NCBI RefSeq assembly: GCF_001443045.1
Contig: NZ_LKPJ01000014.1
Coordinates: 161,038 to 225,037 of the forward strand
Direction of reading: 5' to 3'
DNA from: Burkholderia ambifaria
GTDB lineage: Bacteria; Pseudomonadota; Gammaproteobacteria; Burkholderiales; Burkholderiaceae
Length of the DNA: 64,000 bases
Made by a program: the position numbers and the translations under genes. The notes under the pieces are model-generated. The model searched no databases. It worked only from the letters and a program-made list of their open reading frames with translations, and was not told the origin of the DNA. Positions 45,036 to 54,245 of the stretch are shown here, in pieces. Every line of letters begins with the position of its first letter. The first letter of the stretch is position 1.

Positions 45036-46361
45036 TCAATGGGTCTGGTTCACCACGTTCGACGGCGTGTCGTCGGCCGGCTGTTCGTGAACGCGAATGA
45101 AGAACGTCATCAGGAACGACACGACGAGCAGCGCCGCGAGAAACAGCAGCCCAGGCGTCGCGCTCTGCCCCGTTCCCTTGACGAAGCCGATCATGAACGG
45201 CCCGACGAAGCCGCCGAGGTTGCCGATCGAGTTGATCACCGCGATCGACACGGCCGCGGTCGAGCGGCTGAGAAACAGCGTCGGCAGCGCCCAGAACGGC
45301 GACTTGAACGCGTACAGGCCCGCGAGGCTCAGGCTGATCATCGCGATCGACACGTACGGGTTCGTCGACAGGCCCGCGCCGAGCAGCGCCGCGGCGGCCA
45401 CCGCCAGCGGAATCGCCGAATGCAGGCGTCGTTCGCTGCGCCGGTCCGAACGACGCGACCACATGACCATCGCGATCGTCGCAACCACGTAGGGCACCGT
45501 CGCGATGAGCCCGATCTCGGTATGCGAGAGCTTCGACGAGAAGCCCTTGATGATCTGCGGCATCCAGTAACCGACGCCGAGGCTGCCGCACTGGTACACG
45601 AAGTAGATGAACGACAGGTACAGCACCTTCGGGTTCGTCATCGTCTTCAGCGAACCGAGGTGCTGCGCACGCGGCCGCGCCTTGCGATCGTTGTCGAGTT
45701 CGTTCAGCAGCCACGCGCGCTCCGCGGGCGTGAGCCACTTCGCGTCGCCCGGGCGGTCCGTCAGGTACAGGAAGCACAGGATCCCGCCGACCAGCGCGGG
45801 CGCGCCTTCGAGCACGAGCATCCAGCGCCAGCCGCTCCACTGGAACCAGTGGACGTGATCCATGATCCACGTCGAAAGCGGCGCGCCGATGATGTACGAC
45901 ACCGGGATCGCGGCGGTAAACAGCGCGACGGTCGTCGCGAGTTCCTTCGCACGGAACCAGTAGGTCAGGTACACGATGATGCCGGGGAAGAAGCCCGCTT
46001 CCGCCACGCCGAGCAGGAACCGCAGCACGTAGAGTTGCGTCGCGTCCTGCACGAATGCGGAGATCACCGACACGACACCCCACGTCACCAGGATCCGCGC
46101 GATCCACACGCGTGCGCCGAACTTGTTGAGCATCACGTTGCTGGGCACTTCGAACAGGAAATACCCGATGAAGAAGATGCCCGACGCGAAGCCGAACGCC
46201 TCGCTCGACAGCGCGAGCTCCTTGTTCATCTGCAACGCGGCATAGCCGATGTTCGCGCGGTCGAGATACGAAATGATGTAGAGGACGAACACGAACGGGA
46301 TGATGCGCCACGCGATCTTGCGCACCAGCGCGCGTTCGTCGATAGGGGTTGCTTGATTCAT
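45036..46361 (-). CDS. MFS transporter, anion:cation symporter (ACS) family
   Basis: A 441-residue transporter with the ACS family look of tartrate, phthalate and glucarate carriers: IIPFVFVLYIISYLDRANIGYAAL in helix 1, YFLFEVPSNVMLNKFGARVWI in helix 2 and the loop, and FLLGVAEAGFFPGIIVYLTYWF in helix 4-5. It is 53 bp downstream of the lactonase-like gene and shares its direction. An organic anion such as a sugar acid or aromatic carboxylate is the likely cargo. Confidence 0.9.
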   Translation of the reverse strand: MNQATPIDERALVRKIAWRIIPFVFVLYIISYLDRANIGYAALQMNKELALSSEAFGFASGIFFIGYFLFEVPSNVMLNKFGARVWIARILVTWGVVSVISAFVQDATQLYVLRFLLGVAEAGFFPGIIVYLTYWFRAKELATTVALFTAAIPVSYIIGAPLSTWIMDHVHWFQWSGWRWMLVLEGAPALVGGILCFLYLTDRPGDAKWLTPAERAWLLNELDNDRKARPRAQHLGSLKTMTNPKVLYLSFIYFVYQCGSLGVGYWMPQIIKGFSSKLSHTEIGLIATVPYVVATIAMVMWSRRSDRRSERRLHSAIPLAVAAAALLGAGLSTNPYVSIAMISLSLAGLYAFKSPFWALPTLFLSRSTAAVSIAVINSIGNLGGFVGPFMIGFVKGTGQSATPGLLFLAALLVVSFLMTFFIRVHEQPADDTPSNVVNQTH

Positions 46362-46414
46362 GGTTGTGCGCCGGCGGACCTGCCGCCGGCTGTCTCCTGA
46401 TGGGGCGGGAAGGA

Positions 46415-47638
46415 TTACGCGCGGTGTCCGGAAAACACCATGCAGACGGGGCTGCCCGACGCGACCGAGAAGCCGGTCGGCTTGAGGCGGCCCGTCGCGG
46501 CATCGATCGCGAACGCGACGATGCTGTCGCTGTCTTCGTTCAGCGCGTACATGAAGCGGCCGTCCGGCGTGCCGGTCATGAAGCGCGGCGTGCGGCCGCC
46601 GGCCGGTTCGGCCGCGACGAACGCGAGATGGCCGCTGGCCGGGTCGATGCGGAACACGGCGATGCTGTCGTCGCCGCGGTTCGATGCATAGACGAAGCGC
46701 CCGGCCGGATCGACCTCGATCTCCGACGCGCGGCTGTTGCCGGTGTACGTGTCCGGCAGCGACGACACGATCTGCACGGGCGTCAGCGCACCGTTCGACG
46801 ACGTGTACCGATAGGTCGTGACGGTCGAGTCGAGTTCGTTGACGACATACGCGAGCGCGCCGTTCGGATGAAACGCGACGTGACGCGGGCCGGCCGTCTC
46901 GCGCGTGACGACGAACGCCGGATCGGCCGGCGCGAGCCGCCCGTCCTTGAACCGGAACGAGAACACGCGGTCGAGCCCCTTGTCCGGCACGATCACGAAT
47001 TGCCCGGTCGGGTCGAACGGGTTGAAGTGCGGCTTCGCCTGCTTCTGCTCGATGCGATGCGGACCGATCGGGCCTTCGAGCGGAACGAGCTGCGCGACCT
47101 CCTGCAGCGTCCCGTCGGCCGCGATCGGCAGCACCGCGATACTCGCGCCGATATGGTTGGACACGACGACGTAGCGGCCGGTCGGATCGATCGCGAGATG
47201 CACGGGATTCTTGCCTTGCGTGCTCTGGCGATTCAGGAACGTGAGCTTGCCGCTGGCCTGGTCGACCTTGAATGCGCTGATGTCGCTCAGGTCGCCGTGG
47301 ACCGTATACAGGTGTTCGCCGTTGGCGCTCAGCGCGAGGAACGACGGATTCACCAGATCCTTGACGAGCTGCACGAGTTCGAGCGCGCCCGTCCCGGCGT
47401 CGACGCGGTAGACGCTAATCCCGTCGCCGCGGGCGTTTCGTTCGCGCGTGGTGCGCGATCCGACATAAGCAAACATGGGTGTTTTTCCTTTCAAAGCCTT
47501 GTGTGATTCGTCTGCAGAAACCGGCCCGGCGGCCGCGCCGAGGAGCGCGAGCGCGCCGAGCGCCGCCGTGTGCCCTATCACGCGGCGACGCATCTGATCC
47601 GGACCGTTTTCGTCCGAGTCGTTGCCTGTTTTCGTCAC
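46415..47638 (-). CDS. Lactonase family seven-bladed propeller protein (6-phosphogluconolactonase-like)
   Basis: A 407-residue beta-propeller of the lactonase/YbhE-like family, with repeats such as DPTGRYVVVSNHIG, DPTGQFVIVPDKGLDR, HPNGALAYVVNELDST and DPAGRFVYASNRGDDS. An N-terminal MRRRVIGHTAALGALALLG segment ending in ADES suggests export, possibly Tat-dependent since it has adjacent arginines. I chose the GTG at 47638 since AGGAGACGACC lies before it; the ATG at 47683 has no ribosome site and overlaps the divergent promoter. It may hydrolyse a sugar-acid lactone taken up with the MFS carrier and porin downstream (inference). Confidence 0.85.
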   Translation of the reverse strand: MTKTGNDSDENGPDQMRRRVIGHTAALGALALLGAAAGPVSADESHKALKGKTPMFAYVGSRTTRERNARGDGISVYRVDAGTGALELVQLVKDLVNPSFLALSANGEHLYTVHGDLSDISAFKVDQASGKLTFLNRQSTQGKNPVHLAIDPTGRYVVVSNHIGASIAVLPIAADGTLQEVAQLVPLEGPIGPHRIEQKQAKPHFNPFDPTGQFVIVPDKGLDRVFSFRFKDGRLAPADPAFVVTRETAGPRHVAFHPNGALAYVVNELDSTVTTYRYTSSNGALTPVQIVSSLPDTYTGNSRASEIEVDPAGRFVYASNRGDDSIAVFRIDPASGHLAFVAAEPAGGRTPRFMTGTPDGRFMYALNEDSDSIVAFAIDAATGRLKPTGFSVASGSPVCMVFSGHRA

Positions 47639-47678
47639 GGTCGTCTCCTGATTTTGGTATGTCGGGTTAGCACTAGAT

Positions 47679-47702
47679 TGCATTTTTACTTGTTAAAGTG
47701 CA
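47679..47702. promoter_or_regulatory. Imperfect inverted repeat in the lactonase/aconitase divergent promoter
   Basis: TGCATTTT (47679-47686) and AAAGTGCA (47695-47702) are inverted copies with one mismatch and an 8-bp spacer, in the 75-bp AT-rich gap between the two divergent starts. It is a candidate operator for the GntR protein at 50365. Confidence 0.35.
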
Positions 47703-47713
47703 AAAATACAGTC

Positions 47714-50338
47714 ATGGAAAACACCAACTCCCCCTCGGAAGCCCGGTTGACGGTCGATGGCGCGACGTTTCGCTTCGTCGATCTTCCCGGCCAGTTCGGC
47801 GCCACGTTGCGCGAACTGCCCGTCGTGCTGCGCCTGCTGCTCGAAAACGTGATCCGCAATACCGATGGCGACGAGCGGCGGCAAGCGGTCGGCGCGATCG
47901 TCGAATGGACGCGCCGCGCGACCAGCGAGGCCGAGATCGCGTTCCAGCCGAACCGCGTGCTGATGCACGACACCACCAGCACGCCGGCGCTCGTCGATAT
48001 CGCCGGGATGCGCGACGCGCTCGCCGAAGCCGGCGCGGATCCGGCGTCGCTGAACCCGGTGCTGCCGGTCGATTCGTCGGTCGACCACTCGCTGGCCGTC
48101 GAATATTTCGCGCGGCCGGACGCCGCGCCGCTGAACCTGCAGCTCGAACTGCGCCGCAACGCGGAGCGCTACCGGTTCCTGCGCTGGGCATCGAAGTCGC
48201 TGACGGGCGTACGCATTCATCCGCCGGGCACCGGGATCATGCATACGATCAACCTGGAGCAACTGGCGACGGTGGTCACGACGCTCGAGCGCGACGGCGA
48301 GCGCTGGGCCGTGCCCGACACGCTGATCGGCACCGACAGCCACACGCCGATGATCAACGGCATCGGCGTGCTCGGCTGGGGTGTCGGCGGGCTGGAAGCG
48401 CAGACGGTGATGTTCGGGATGCCGGTGATGCAGCGCATTCCCGACGTGATCGGCGTGCGGCTGACCGGCGCGTTGCGCGCGGGCGTGCTCGCGACCGATC
48501 TCGCGCTGACCGTCACGCAACGGCTGCGTGCAATCGGCGTATCGGGCGAGTTCGTCGAGTTCTTCGGCCCGGGCGTCGCCACGCTCGGTGCCGGCGAGCG
48601 CGCGGTCGTCGCGAACATGGCGCCTGAATACGGCGCGACGACCGGCTTCTTCCCGGTCGACGGCAACACGCTCGACTATCTGCGCGCGACCCACCGATCC
48701 GAATCGGCGATCCGGCTCGTCGAAGCGTTCACGCGGCAAGCCGGCCTGTGGTTCGATCCGGATGCCGAGCCGCGCTACACGCGCACGATCGACATCGACC
48801 TCGCGTCGATCGGCATGCACGTCGCCGGGCCGCGCCGCCCGCAGGACCTGCTCGATCATTCGCAGACGGCCGCCGCGCTCGCGCCGCTCGCGTTCCATCC
48901 CGCGCATCCGCATCCGTCGATGCCGAAGCATCCGGTCGCGATCGCCGCGATCACGAGCTGCACGAACACGTCCGATCCCGCGCTGCTGATCGCAGCCGGC
49001 CTCGTCGCGCGCAACGCGCGTGCGCTCGGGCTGAAGGTGCCGGCATGGGTCAAGACGTCGCTCGGTCCCGGTTCGCCCGCGGCGGCGGCCTATCTCGAAC
49101 GGGCCGGGCTGATCGACGACCTGTCGGCGGTCGGCTTCGATATCGTCGGGTATGGCTGCACGACCTGCATCGGCAACTCAGGGCAACTGACCGAGCCGAT
49201 CCGGGCGGCGCTCGCCGACGCGTCGATCCGGCCGGTCGCGATGCTGTCGGGCAACCGCAATTTCCCGGGGCGTATCCACCCGGATCTCGACCTCGGCTTC
49301 ATCATGTCGCCGCCGCTCGTGATCGCGTTCGCGCTGGCCGGCGACGCCGAAATCGACATGAGCCGCGATCCGCTCCAGCACGCGGCTGACGGCCAGCCCG
49401 TGTACCTGCGCGACCTGTGGCCGACACGCGAAGCCATCGCCGAACTGACGGCGGCCGCCGCCGATCCGCACGACTACCCGCGCGCATTCGCGCACGCCAG
49501 TGCGAACCCGGCCTGGCACGACCTCGACGCGCCCGACAGCGCGCAATTCCCGTGGGATCCGGCCTCGACCGCGCTGCGCCGGCCGCCGTTCGCGTCGGCG
49601 TCGCAGGGCAGCCAGCTCGGCACGTACAGCGCGTACCCGCTGCTGGTGCTCGGCGACGACGTGACGACCGATCACATCTCGCCCGCCAGCGCGATCCCGA
49701 AGGACAGCTTCGTCGCCGATTTCCTCGTATCGCGCGGCGACGATCGCGACGACCTGAACGTGTTCGCATCGCGGCGCGGCAACTGGGAAGTGATGATGCG
49801 GGCCGCGTTCTACAACCGGACCCTCGTCAACCGGCTGCGCGACGGCATGCCGGTCGCGCATACGCTGCACGTGCCGAGCGGCGACGTGTTGCCGATCTTC
49901 GAGGCGGCCGCGCGTTACCGGGAGGAAGGCAATCCGGTCGTACTCGTCGCCGGCGAGCGCTACGGCACCGGGTCGTCGCGCGACTGGGCCGCGAAAGGCC
50001 AGCGGCTGCTCGGCATCCGCGCGGTGCTGGCGGCGAGCTTCGAGCGCATTCACCGCTCGAACCTGATCGGGATGGGCATCCTGCCGCTGCGCTTCGCCGC
50101 GGGCACCCACCCCGACACGCTGGAGCTCCGGCCAGGTGATAAGCTCGAGGTCGACGCGCCGGCCGATGCGCTGTCGCCGCGCTGCACGGTGCCCGTGCGC
50201 ATCGTGCGCGCCGACGGCCGCGTCGAGCCCGTCGACGCGACGGCCGCGGTCGAGACCCGTCTCGAATGCGAGCTGCTGCGCTCGGGCGGCGTCATCCCGC
50301 TGATATTGCAGAAGAACCTGGCGACGCAGGAGGCTTGA
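47714..50338 (+). CDS. Aconitase-family hydratase (AcnA/IRP type paralogue)
   Basis: An 874-residue aconitase of the AcnA/IRP architecture. Iron-sulphur ligands are in SCTNTS and CTTCIGNSG; GTDSHTPMINGIGVLGWGVGGLEA and the swivel domain ERYGTGSSRDWAAKG are diagnostic. It is somewhat shorter than housekeeping AcnA (about 890-905) and diverged, and it sits in a regulated catabolic cluster, so it probably isomerises or dehydrates a substrate analogue such as a 2-alkylcitrate or tricarboxylate, not central-cycle citrate (inference). The start at 47714 lacks a strong ribosome site. Confidence 0.9.
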   Translation: MENTNSPSEARLTVDGATFRFVDLPGQFGATLRELPVVLRLLLENVIRNTDGDERRQAVGAIVEWTRRATSEAEIAFQPNRVLMHDTTSTPALVDIAGMRDALAEAGADPASLNPVLPVDSSVDHSLAVEYFARPDAAPLNLQLELRRNAERYRFLRWASKSLTGVRIHPPGTGIMHTINLEQLATVVTTLERDGERWAVPDTLIGTDSHTPMINGIGVLGWGVGGLEAQTVMFGMPVMQRIPDVIGVRLTGALRAGVLATDLALTVTQRLRAIGVSGEFVEFFGPGVATLGAGERAVVANMAPEYGATTGFFPVDGNTLDYLRATHRSESAIRLVEAFTRQAGLWFDPDAEPRYTRTIDIDLASIGMHVAGPRRPQDLLDHSQTAAALAPLAFHPAHPHPSMPKHPVAIAAITSCTNTSDPALLIAAGLVARNARALGLKVPAWVKTSLGPGSPAAAAYLERAGLIDDLSAVGFDIVGYGCTTCIGNSGQLTEPIRAALADASIRPVAMLSGNRNFPGRIHPDLDLGFIMSPPLVIAFALAGDAEIDMSRDPLQHAADGQPVYLRDLWPTREAIAELTAAAADPHDYPRAFAHASANPAWHDLDAPDSAQFPWDPASTALRRPPFASASQGSQLGTYSAYPLLVLGDDVTTDHISPASAIPKDSFVADFLVSRGDDRDDLNVFASRRGNWEVMMRAAFYNRTLVNRLRDGMPVAHTLHVPSGDVLPIFEAAARYREEGNPVVLVAGERYGTGSSRDWAAKGQRLLGIRAVLAASFERIHRSNLIGMGILPLRFAAGTHPDTLELRPGDKLEVDAPADALSPRCTVPVRIVRADGRVEPVDATAAVETRLECELLRSGGVIPLILQKNLATQEA

Positions 50339-50364
50339 GACCGAAGCCGCCCGCGGCGCTCCGA

Positions 50365-51270
50365 ATGCTCACTCACATGATCGACCGCTCCATCGCGACC
50401 CAGATTGTCGAACTGATCAAGACGGAAGGACTGGACGTCGGCGCGCACCTGCCCGCGCAGATGCTCGCCGACCGCCTGCGCGTGTCCCGTTCACCCGTCA
50501 ACGAGGCCCTCGCGCTGCTGCACGAGAAAGGCATCCTGACACGCGAGCGCAATCGCGGCTTCTTCGTCGCGAAGCCCGTGATCGAGCCGCTGTCGGACGT
50601 CGTCGACGAACTCGGTCTCGGCGAAGCCGACGTGATCACGAGCGTGTATTTCCGGATCGCGGACGATCGCCTGAAGGGCGAGCTGCCCGACGAATTTTCG
50701 GAACAGCTGATCCGCACCCGCTACGGGCTGACGAACGCGCAGCTCACCGCCGTGCTCGGGCGTATCGCGCAGGAAGGCTGGGCCGAACGCAAGCCGGGCT
50801 ACGGGTGGCAGTTCTCGCCGATGCTGACGACGCCCGACAGCCTGCTGAAATCGTACCGGCTGCGCCTCGCGCTCGAGCCGGCCGCGCTGCTCGAGCCCGG
50901 CTACCGGCTCGAACCGAAGGTGCTCGAACGGTGCCGTGAAGTCGAGAAGCACCTGCTCGCCGGCGGCATCGAGACCGATACCGCCGATCAACTGCACGAT
51001 CGCGGCGTGCGGTTCCACGAATCGCTCGTCGAAGCATCGGGCAACAGCTTCTTCATCGACACGATCCGGCGCGTGAATCGCGTGCGCCGCCTGCTGTCGT
51101 ATCGCTCGATGCAGGATCGCGAGCGCTACGTCGAACATGCGAAGCAGCATCTTCACGTGCTTGAGCTGCTCGAGCGCGAGCGCAACGAAGAAGCGTCGGA
51201 AGCGCTGCGTCAACATCTGTTGCATACGCTCGATGCGCTGTCGCGCATCAGTGCCATTCTCAAACCCTGA
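50365..51270 (+). CDS. GntR/FCD regulator with two apparent winged-helix domains
   Basis: A 301-residue regulator. A GntR winged helix is clear at residues about 5-70 (LPAQMLADRLRVSRSPVNEALALLHEKGILTRERNRGFFV). A second winged-helix-like unit follows at about 85-145 (LPDEFSEQLIRTRYGLTNAQLTAVLGRIAQEGWAERKPGYGWQF). An FCD-type ligand domain fills the rest, with RFHESLVEASGNSFF as its signature. Most GntR/FCD proteins have one HTH and about 230 residues. It starts 26 bp after the aconitase gene. The ribosome site is weak; ATG 50377 is an alternative. Confidence 0.87.
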   Translation: MLTHMIDRSIATQIVELIKTEGLDVGAHLPAQMLADRLRVSRSPVNEALALLHEKGILTRERNRGFFVAKPVIEPLSDVVDELGLGEADVITSVYFRIADDRLKGELPDEFSEQLIRTRYGLTNAQLTAVLGRIAQEGWAERKPGYGWQFSPMLTTPDSLLKSYRLRLALEPAALLEPGYRLEPKVLERCREVEKHLLAGGIETDTADQLHDRGVRFHESLVEASGNSFFIDTIRRVNRVRRLLSYRSMQDRERYVEHAKQHLHVLELLERERNEEASEALRQHLLHTLDALSRISAILKP

Positions 51271-51313
51271 GCCCCCGCGCCACCAGCGCATCCGATTCCC
51301 CACGAGCCCTTCC

Positions 51314-52048
51314 ATGACCATCGACCCTTCCGTCCTCTCCGCGTTCACCCCGACCGGCAAGCTGCGCGCGTCGATCAATCTCGGCAACCCGATCCTCGCG
51401 AACCGCGACCCGGCCACGGGCGAGCCGTTCGGCGTGTCGATCGACCTCGCGCGCGCGTTCGCCGAGCGGCTGTCGGCCGAGCTGGAGCTCGTCGTGTTCG
51501 ATGCGGCCGGCAAGTCGGTGCAGGCGCTCACCGAAGAGCGTGCCGACTTCGGCTTCTTCGCGGTCGATCCGCTGCGCGGCGAAACGGTCGCGTTCACCGA
51601 ACCGTACGTGCTGATCGAAGGCTTCTATCTCGTGCGCGACGATTCGCCGATCCGCGGCAATGCGGACGTCGATCAGCCACACAACCGTGTCGCCGTCGGC
51701 AAGGGCAGCGCGTACGACCTGTTCCTCACGCGCGAGCTGAAGGCCGCGCAGATCGTGCGCGCGCCGACGTCGCCGGCCGTCGTGCCGACGTTCGTCGAAC
51801 AGCAGCTCGAAGTCGCGGCGGGCGTGAAGCAGCAACTCGAAGCCGATGCGGCGAAAACACCCGGCCTGCGCCTGCTCGACGCGCGCTTCATGGTGATCCG
51901 CCAGGCGATGGGTGTACCGAAGAGCCGCGGCGCGGCGGCCGCCGCGTTGCTCGGTGCATTCGTCGAAGAGATGAAGGCGTCGGGCTTCGTCGCGGATGCG
52001 CTGAAACGCCATGGGATCACGGGCGCGTCGGTCGCACCGCTGGCGTGA
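51314..52048 (+). CDS. Solute-binding-fold protein (SBP_bac_3) without a signal peptide
   Basis: A 244-residue family 3 solute-binding protein: GKLRASINLGNPILANRD at the start, GVSIDLARAFAERLSAELELVVFDAAGKSV, and ADFGFFAVDPLRGETVAFTEPYVLIEGFYLV. There is no signal peptide or lipobox, and no permease or ATPase gene nearby. It therefore probably stays in the cytosol, perhaps as a sensor or as an enzyme of cyclohexadienyl-dehydratase-like ancestry (inference). It lies 43 bp after the GntR gene, likely in one transcript with it and the aconitase. Confidence 0.82.
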   Translation: MTIDPSVLSAFTPTGKLRASINLGNPILANRDPATGEPFGVSIDLARAFAERLSAELELVVFDAAGKSVQALTEERADFGFFAVDPLRGETVAFTEPYVLIEGFYLVRDDSPIRGNADVDQPHNRVAVGKGSAYDLFLTRELKAAQIVRAPTSPAVVPTFVEQQLEVAAGVKQQLEADAAKTPGLRLLDARFMVIRQAMGVPKSRGAAAAALLGAFVEEMKASGFVADALKRHGITGASVAPLA

Positions 52049-52143
52049 TCAGGACAGGATCGGACACCCGCTGACGCAACGACGGCGCCGCTGTCTCGCC
52101 CGGCATCGGCGCCGCGCACCGCAAGCATCGCGCGGCACGGGCA

Positions 52144-53127
52144 CTACTCGGCATTGGCGCGCCGCCATTGCATCGGCGACATCTCGTACCGTCCGCGAAA
52201 CGCGCGGCTGAACGCCGCCTCGGACGTATAGCCGACGCGGTTCGCAATATCCGATACCGGCGCGCGGCTGTAGCGCAACAGCTCCGCCGCTCGATCCAGA
52301 CGCCAGGTCGTCAGATAGCTCAGCGGCGCCTGGCCCACGACACGCTGGAATCGATCCGCGAACGCGGAGCGGGACAGGTTCGACAGCTCGGCGAGATCGT
52401 TGACGGTCCACGCGCGACCGGGGTCCGCGTGAATGGCGGACATCGCCGGGTTGATCCGGCTGTCGATCGCGCCGGACAACCAGCCGTGGCCCGTCGCCCC
52501 CTCCGTCGCCCAGGTGCGCAGCAACTGGACGAAGATGACGTCCAGCAAGCGGGAGATCATCGCGGCGGCGCCCGCGCGCGGGCTCAATGCCTCGTCGAGT
52601 ATGAAATGGCAGCTCAGCTCCAGCCACTCGAACGGCCGTTCCCGCAAGCCCTTCAGCACCAGCACCGGCGGCAGCACGGACAGCAGGCGCTGCGACAGCA
52701 CACCGTCGAAGCCGAAATCGCCGCACAGCCAGGTGGTGTCGCCGCTACCTATCGTCAGACGTTCGCGGTCGTAGTACTGTGGCGCGAGATCCGTGACGAG
52801 ACGGGCGGAACGGCCCGGCCGGTCGGCGATGACATGGCCGTGGCCATGCATCAGCATGACCAGGTCGCCCTGCGACGCCTGATAGCACGCGTCGAGCCCC
52901 TCCACCTCGATCGTCACGCTGCCGCTCCGGATGATGTGCAGCCGGTATTTCCCGGCAGGAAAGCGCAACCCGAAAGGCGCCGAGGCCGCGCAGGTGAACA
53001 CCGTGTTGCCCCGGATGCGGATCAGCTCCAGCACGTCGGAAAACGCGTCCCGCCTGAACGCGAACGGATCTGCTTCATCGTCCAGCCGGTTCGGCGTTTC
53101 AGCAAAGAATTCCGGTTTTTCAGCCAT
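52144..53127 (-). CDS. AraC family regulator with cupin-type sensor domain
   Basis: A 327-residue regulator. The N-terminal half (about 20-200) is a cupin_6-like sensor (DVLELIRIRGNTVFTCAASAPFGLRFPAGKYRLHIIRSG, with YQASQGDLVMLMHGHGHVI). The C-terminal AraC HTH pair occupies about 225-325 (VNDLAELSNLSRSAFADRFQRVVGQAP; YTSEAAFSRAFRGRYEMSPMQWRR). The start at 53127 (MAEKPEFF) begins the sensor domain. It is divergent from the alpha/beta hydrolase at 53264 and probably controls it. Confidence 0.88.
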   Translation of the reverse strand: MAEKPEFFAETPNRLDDEADPFAFRRDAFSDVLELIRIRGNTVFTCAASAPFGLRFPAGKYRLHIIRSGSVTIEVEGLDACYQASQGDLVMLMHGHGHVIADRPGRSARLVTDLAPQYYDRERLTIGSGDTTWLCGDFGFDGVLSQRLLSVLPPVLVLKGLRERPFEWLELSCHFILDEALSPRAGAAAMISRLLDVIFVQLLRTWATEGATGHGWLSGAIDSRINPAMSAIHADPGRAWTVNDLAELSNLSRSAFADRFQRVVGQAPLSYLTTWRLDRAAELLRYSRAPVSDIANRVGYTSEAAFSRAFRGRYEMSPMQWRRANAE

Positions 53128-53263
53128 GTCGCGTACTCGGATGGTCTTTAAGATGGACACATCATTCACGCCGGGCGGTGCCGATGTCAAAGGGATTCGA
53201 CGAGGGCACGCGGCACACTCGCGGGCGTGACGGGCGTCATCCAGCGACCACAGGAGCAGGCAC

Positions 53264-54100
53264 ATGAATCCGGAAACGCGCACCGATACGGTTGTACTCA
53301 TTCACGGCCTGTGGATGACGCCGCTGTCGTGGGAGCATTGGGTCACCCGCTACACGCAGCGCGGCATGCGAGTCATCACGCCCGGCTATCCGGGAATCGA
53401 GCCTGGCACGGCCGGGGTCGCGGCCCTGCGCCGCGATCCGTCGCCGCTCGTGAACCTCGGCGCGCGCGAGATCTTCGAGCATCTGGCCGCGACCATCGCG
53501 GCGCTCGACACGAAGCCGATCATCATGGGGCATTCGTTCGGCGGCGCGTTCGTGCAACTCCTGCTCGACGCGGGCTTCGGCACGGCCGGCGTGTCCATCG
53601 ACGGTGCGGCCGTGAAGGGCGTGTGGGCGCTGCCGTTCAGCGAGATCAAGGCGACCTTCCCGGTCCTGCGCAATCCGGCCAACCTGCACCGCGCCGTGCC
53701 CATCACCGAGACGGAATTCCACTACGCGTTCACGAACAACCTGAGCCTCGCGGAATCGAAGCCGGTCTATGACCGCTATGCGGTGCCCGTGTCGGGGCGC
53801 ATCCTGTTTCAGGGCGGATTCGCGAACGTCACGCCGAATGCCGCGACAAGCTACAACTTCGCGAACGACACGCGCGCACCGCTGCTCTTCATCGCCGGCG
53901 GCAACGACCACATCCTGCCGCCGACCGTCCAGCGCGAGAACTACGAGAAGAACGCGAAACGTTCTCGGGCGATTTCCGCATATCGGCTGTTCCCCGGCCG
54001 CAGTCATTACACCTGTGGCGAGCAAGGCTGGGAGGCGGTCGCCGACTTCGCACTCGACTGGGCGCAGGCGCCGGTGGCGGGGGATCTTGGTAATCGTTGA
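53264..54100 (+). CDS. Alpha/beta hydrolase
   Basis: A 278-residue hydrolase with VVLIHGLWMTPLSWEH (oxyanion HG), nucleophile elbow GHSFGG, acid in IAGGNDHILPP and base in PGRSHYTCG. AGGAGCAGGCAC precedes the ATG. Close relatives in Burkholderia are annotated as non-haem haloperoxidase-like or esterases; no haloperoxidase-specific residue is evident. It is probably under control of the divergent AraC regulator with the cupin sensor. Confidence 0.87.
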   Translation: MNPETRTDTVVLIHGLWMTPLSWEHWVTRYTQRGMRVITPGYPGIEPGTAGVAALRRDPSPLVNLGAREIFEHLAATIAALDTKPIIMGHSFGGAFVQLLLDAGFGTAGVSIDGAAVKGVWALPFSEIKATFPVLRNPANLHRAVPITETEFHYAFTNNLSLAESKPVYDRYAVPVSGRILFQGGFANVTPNAATSYNFANDTRAPLLFIAGGNDHILPPTVQRENYEKNAKRSRAISAYRLFPGRSHYTCGEQGWEAVADFALDWAQAPVAGDLGNR

Positions 54101-54245
54101 GCGGTTTTCGTCGCGGAGGACCACACGGCGCGGACGCTCGGCATGACCGAAAGCGGTCGCGCATGTGGCTGCCAGCCACGGCTGCGGGCGTTTCAAGTCG
54201 CGCCTGGTACGTTGCGGGCGTTGCAGTCGGTACAATTCCGCGAGC

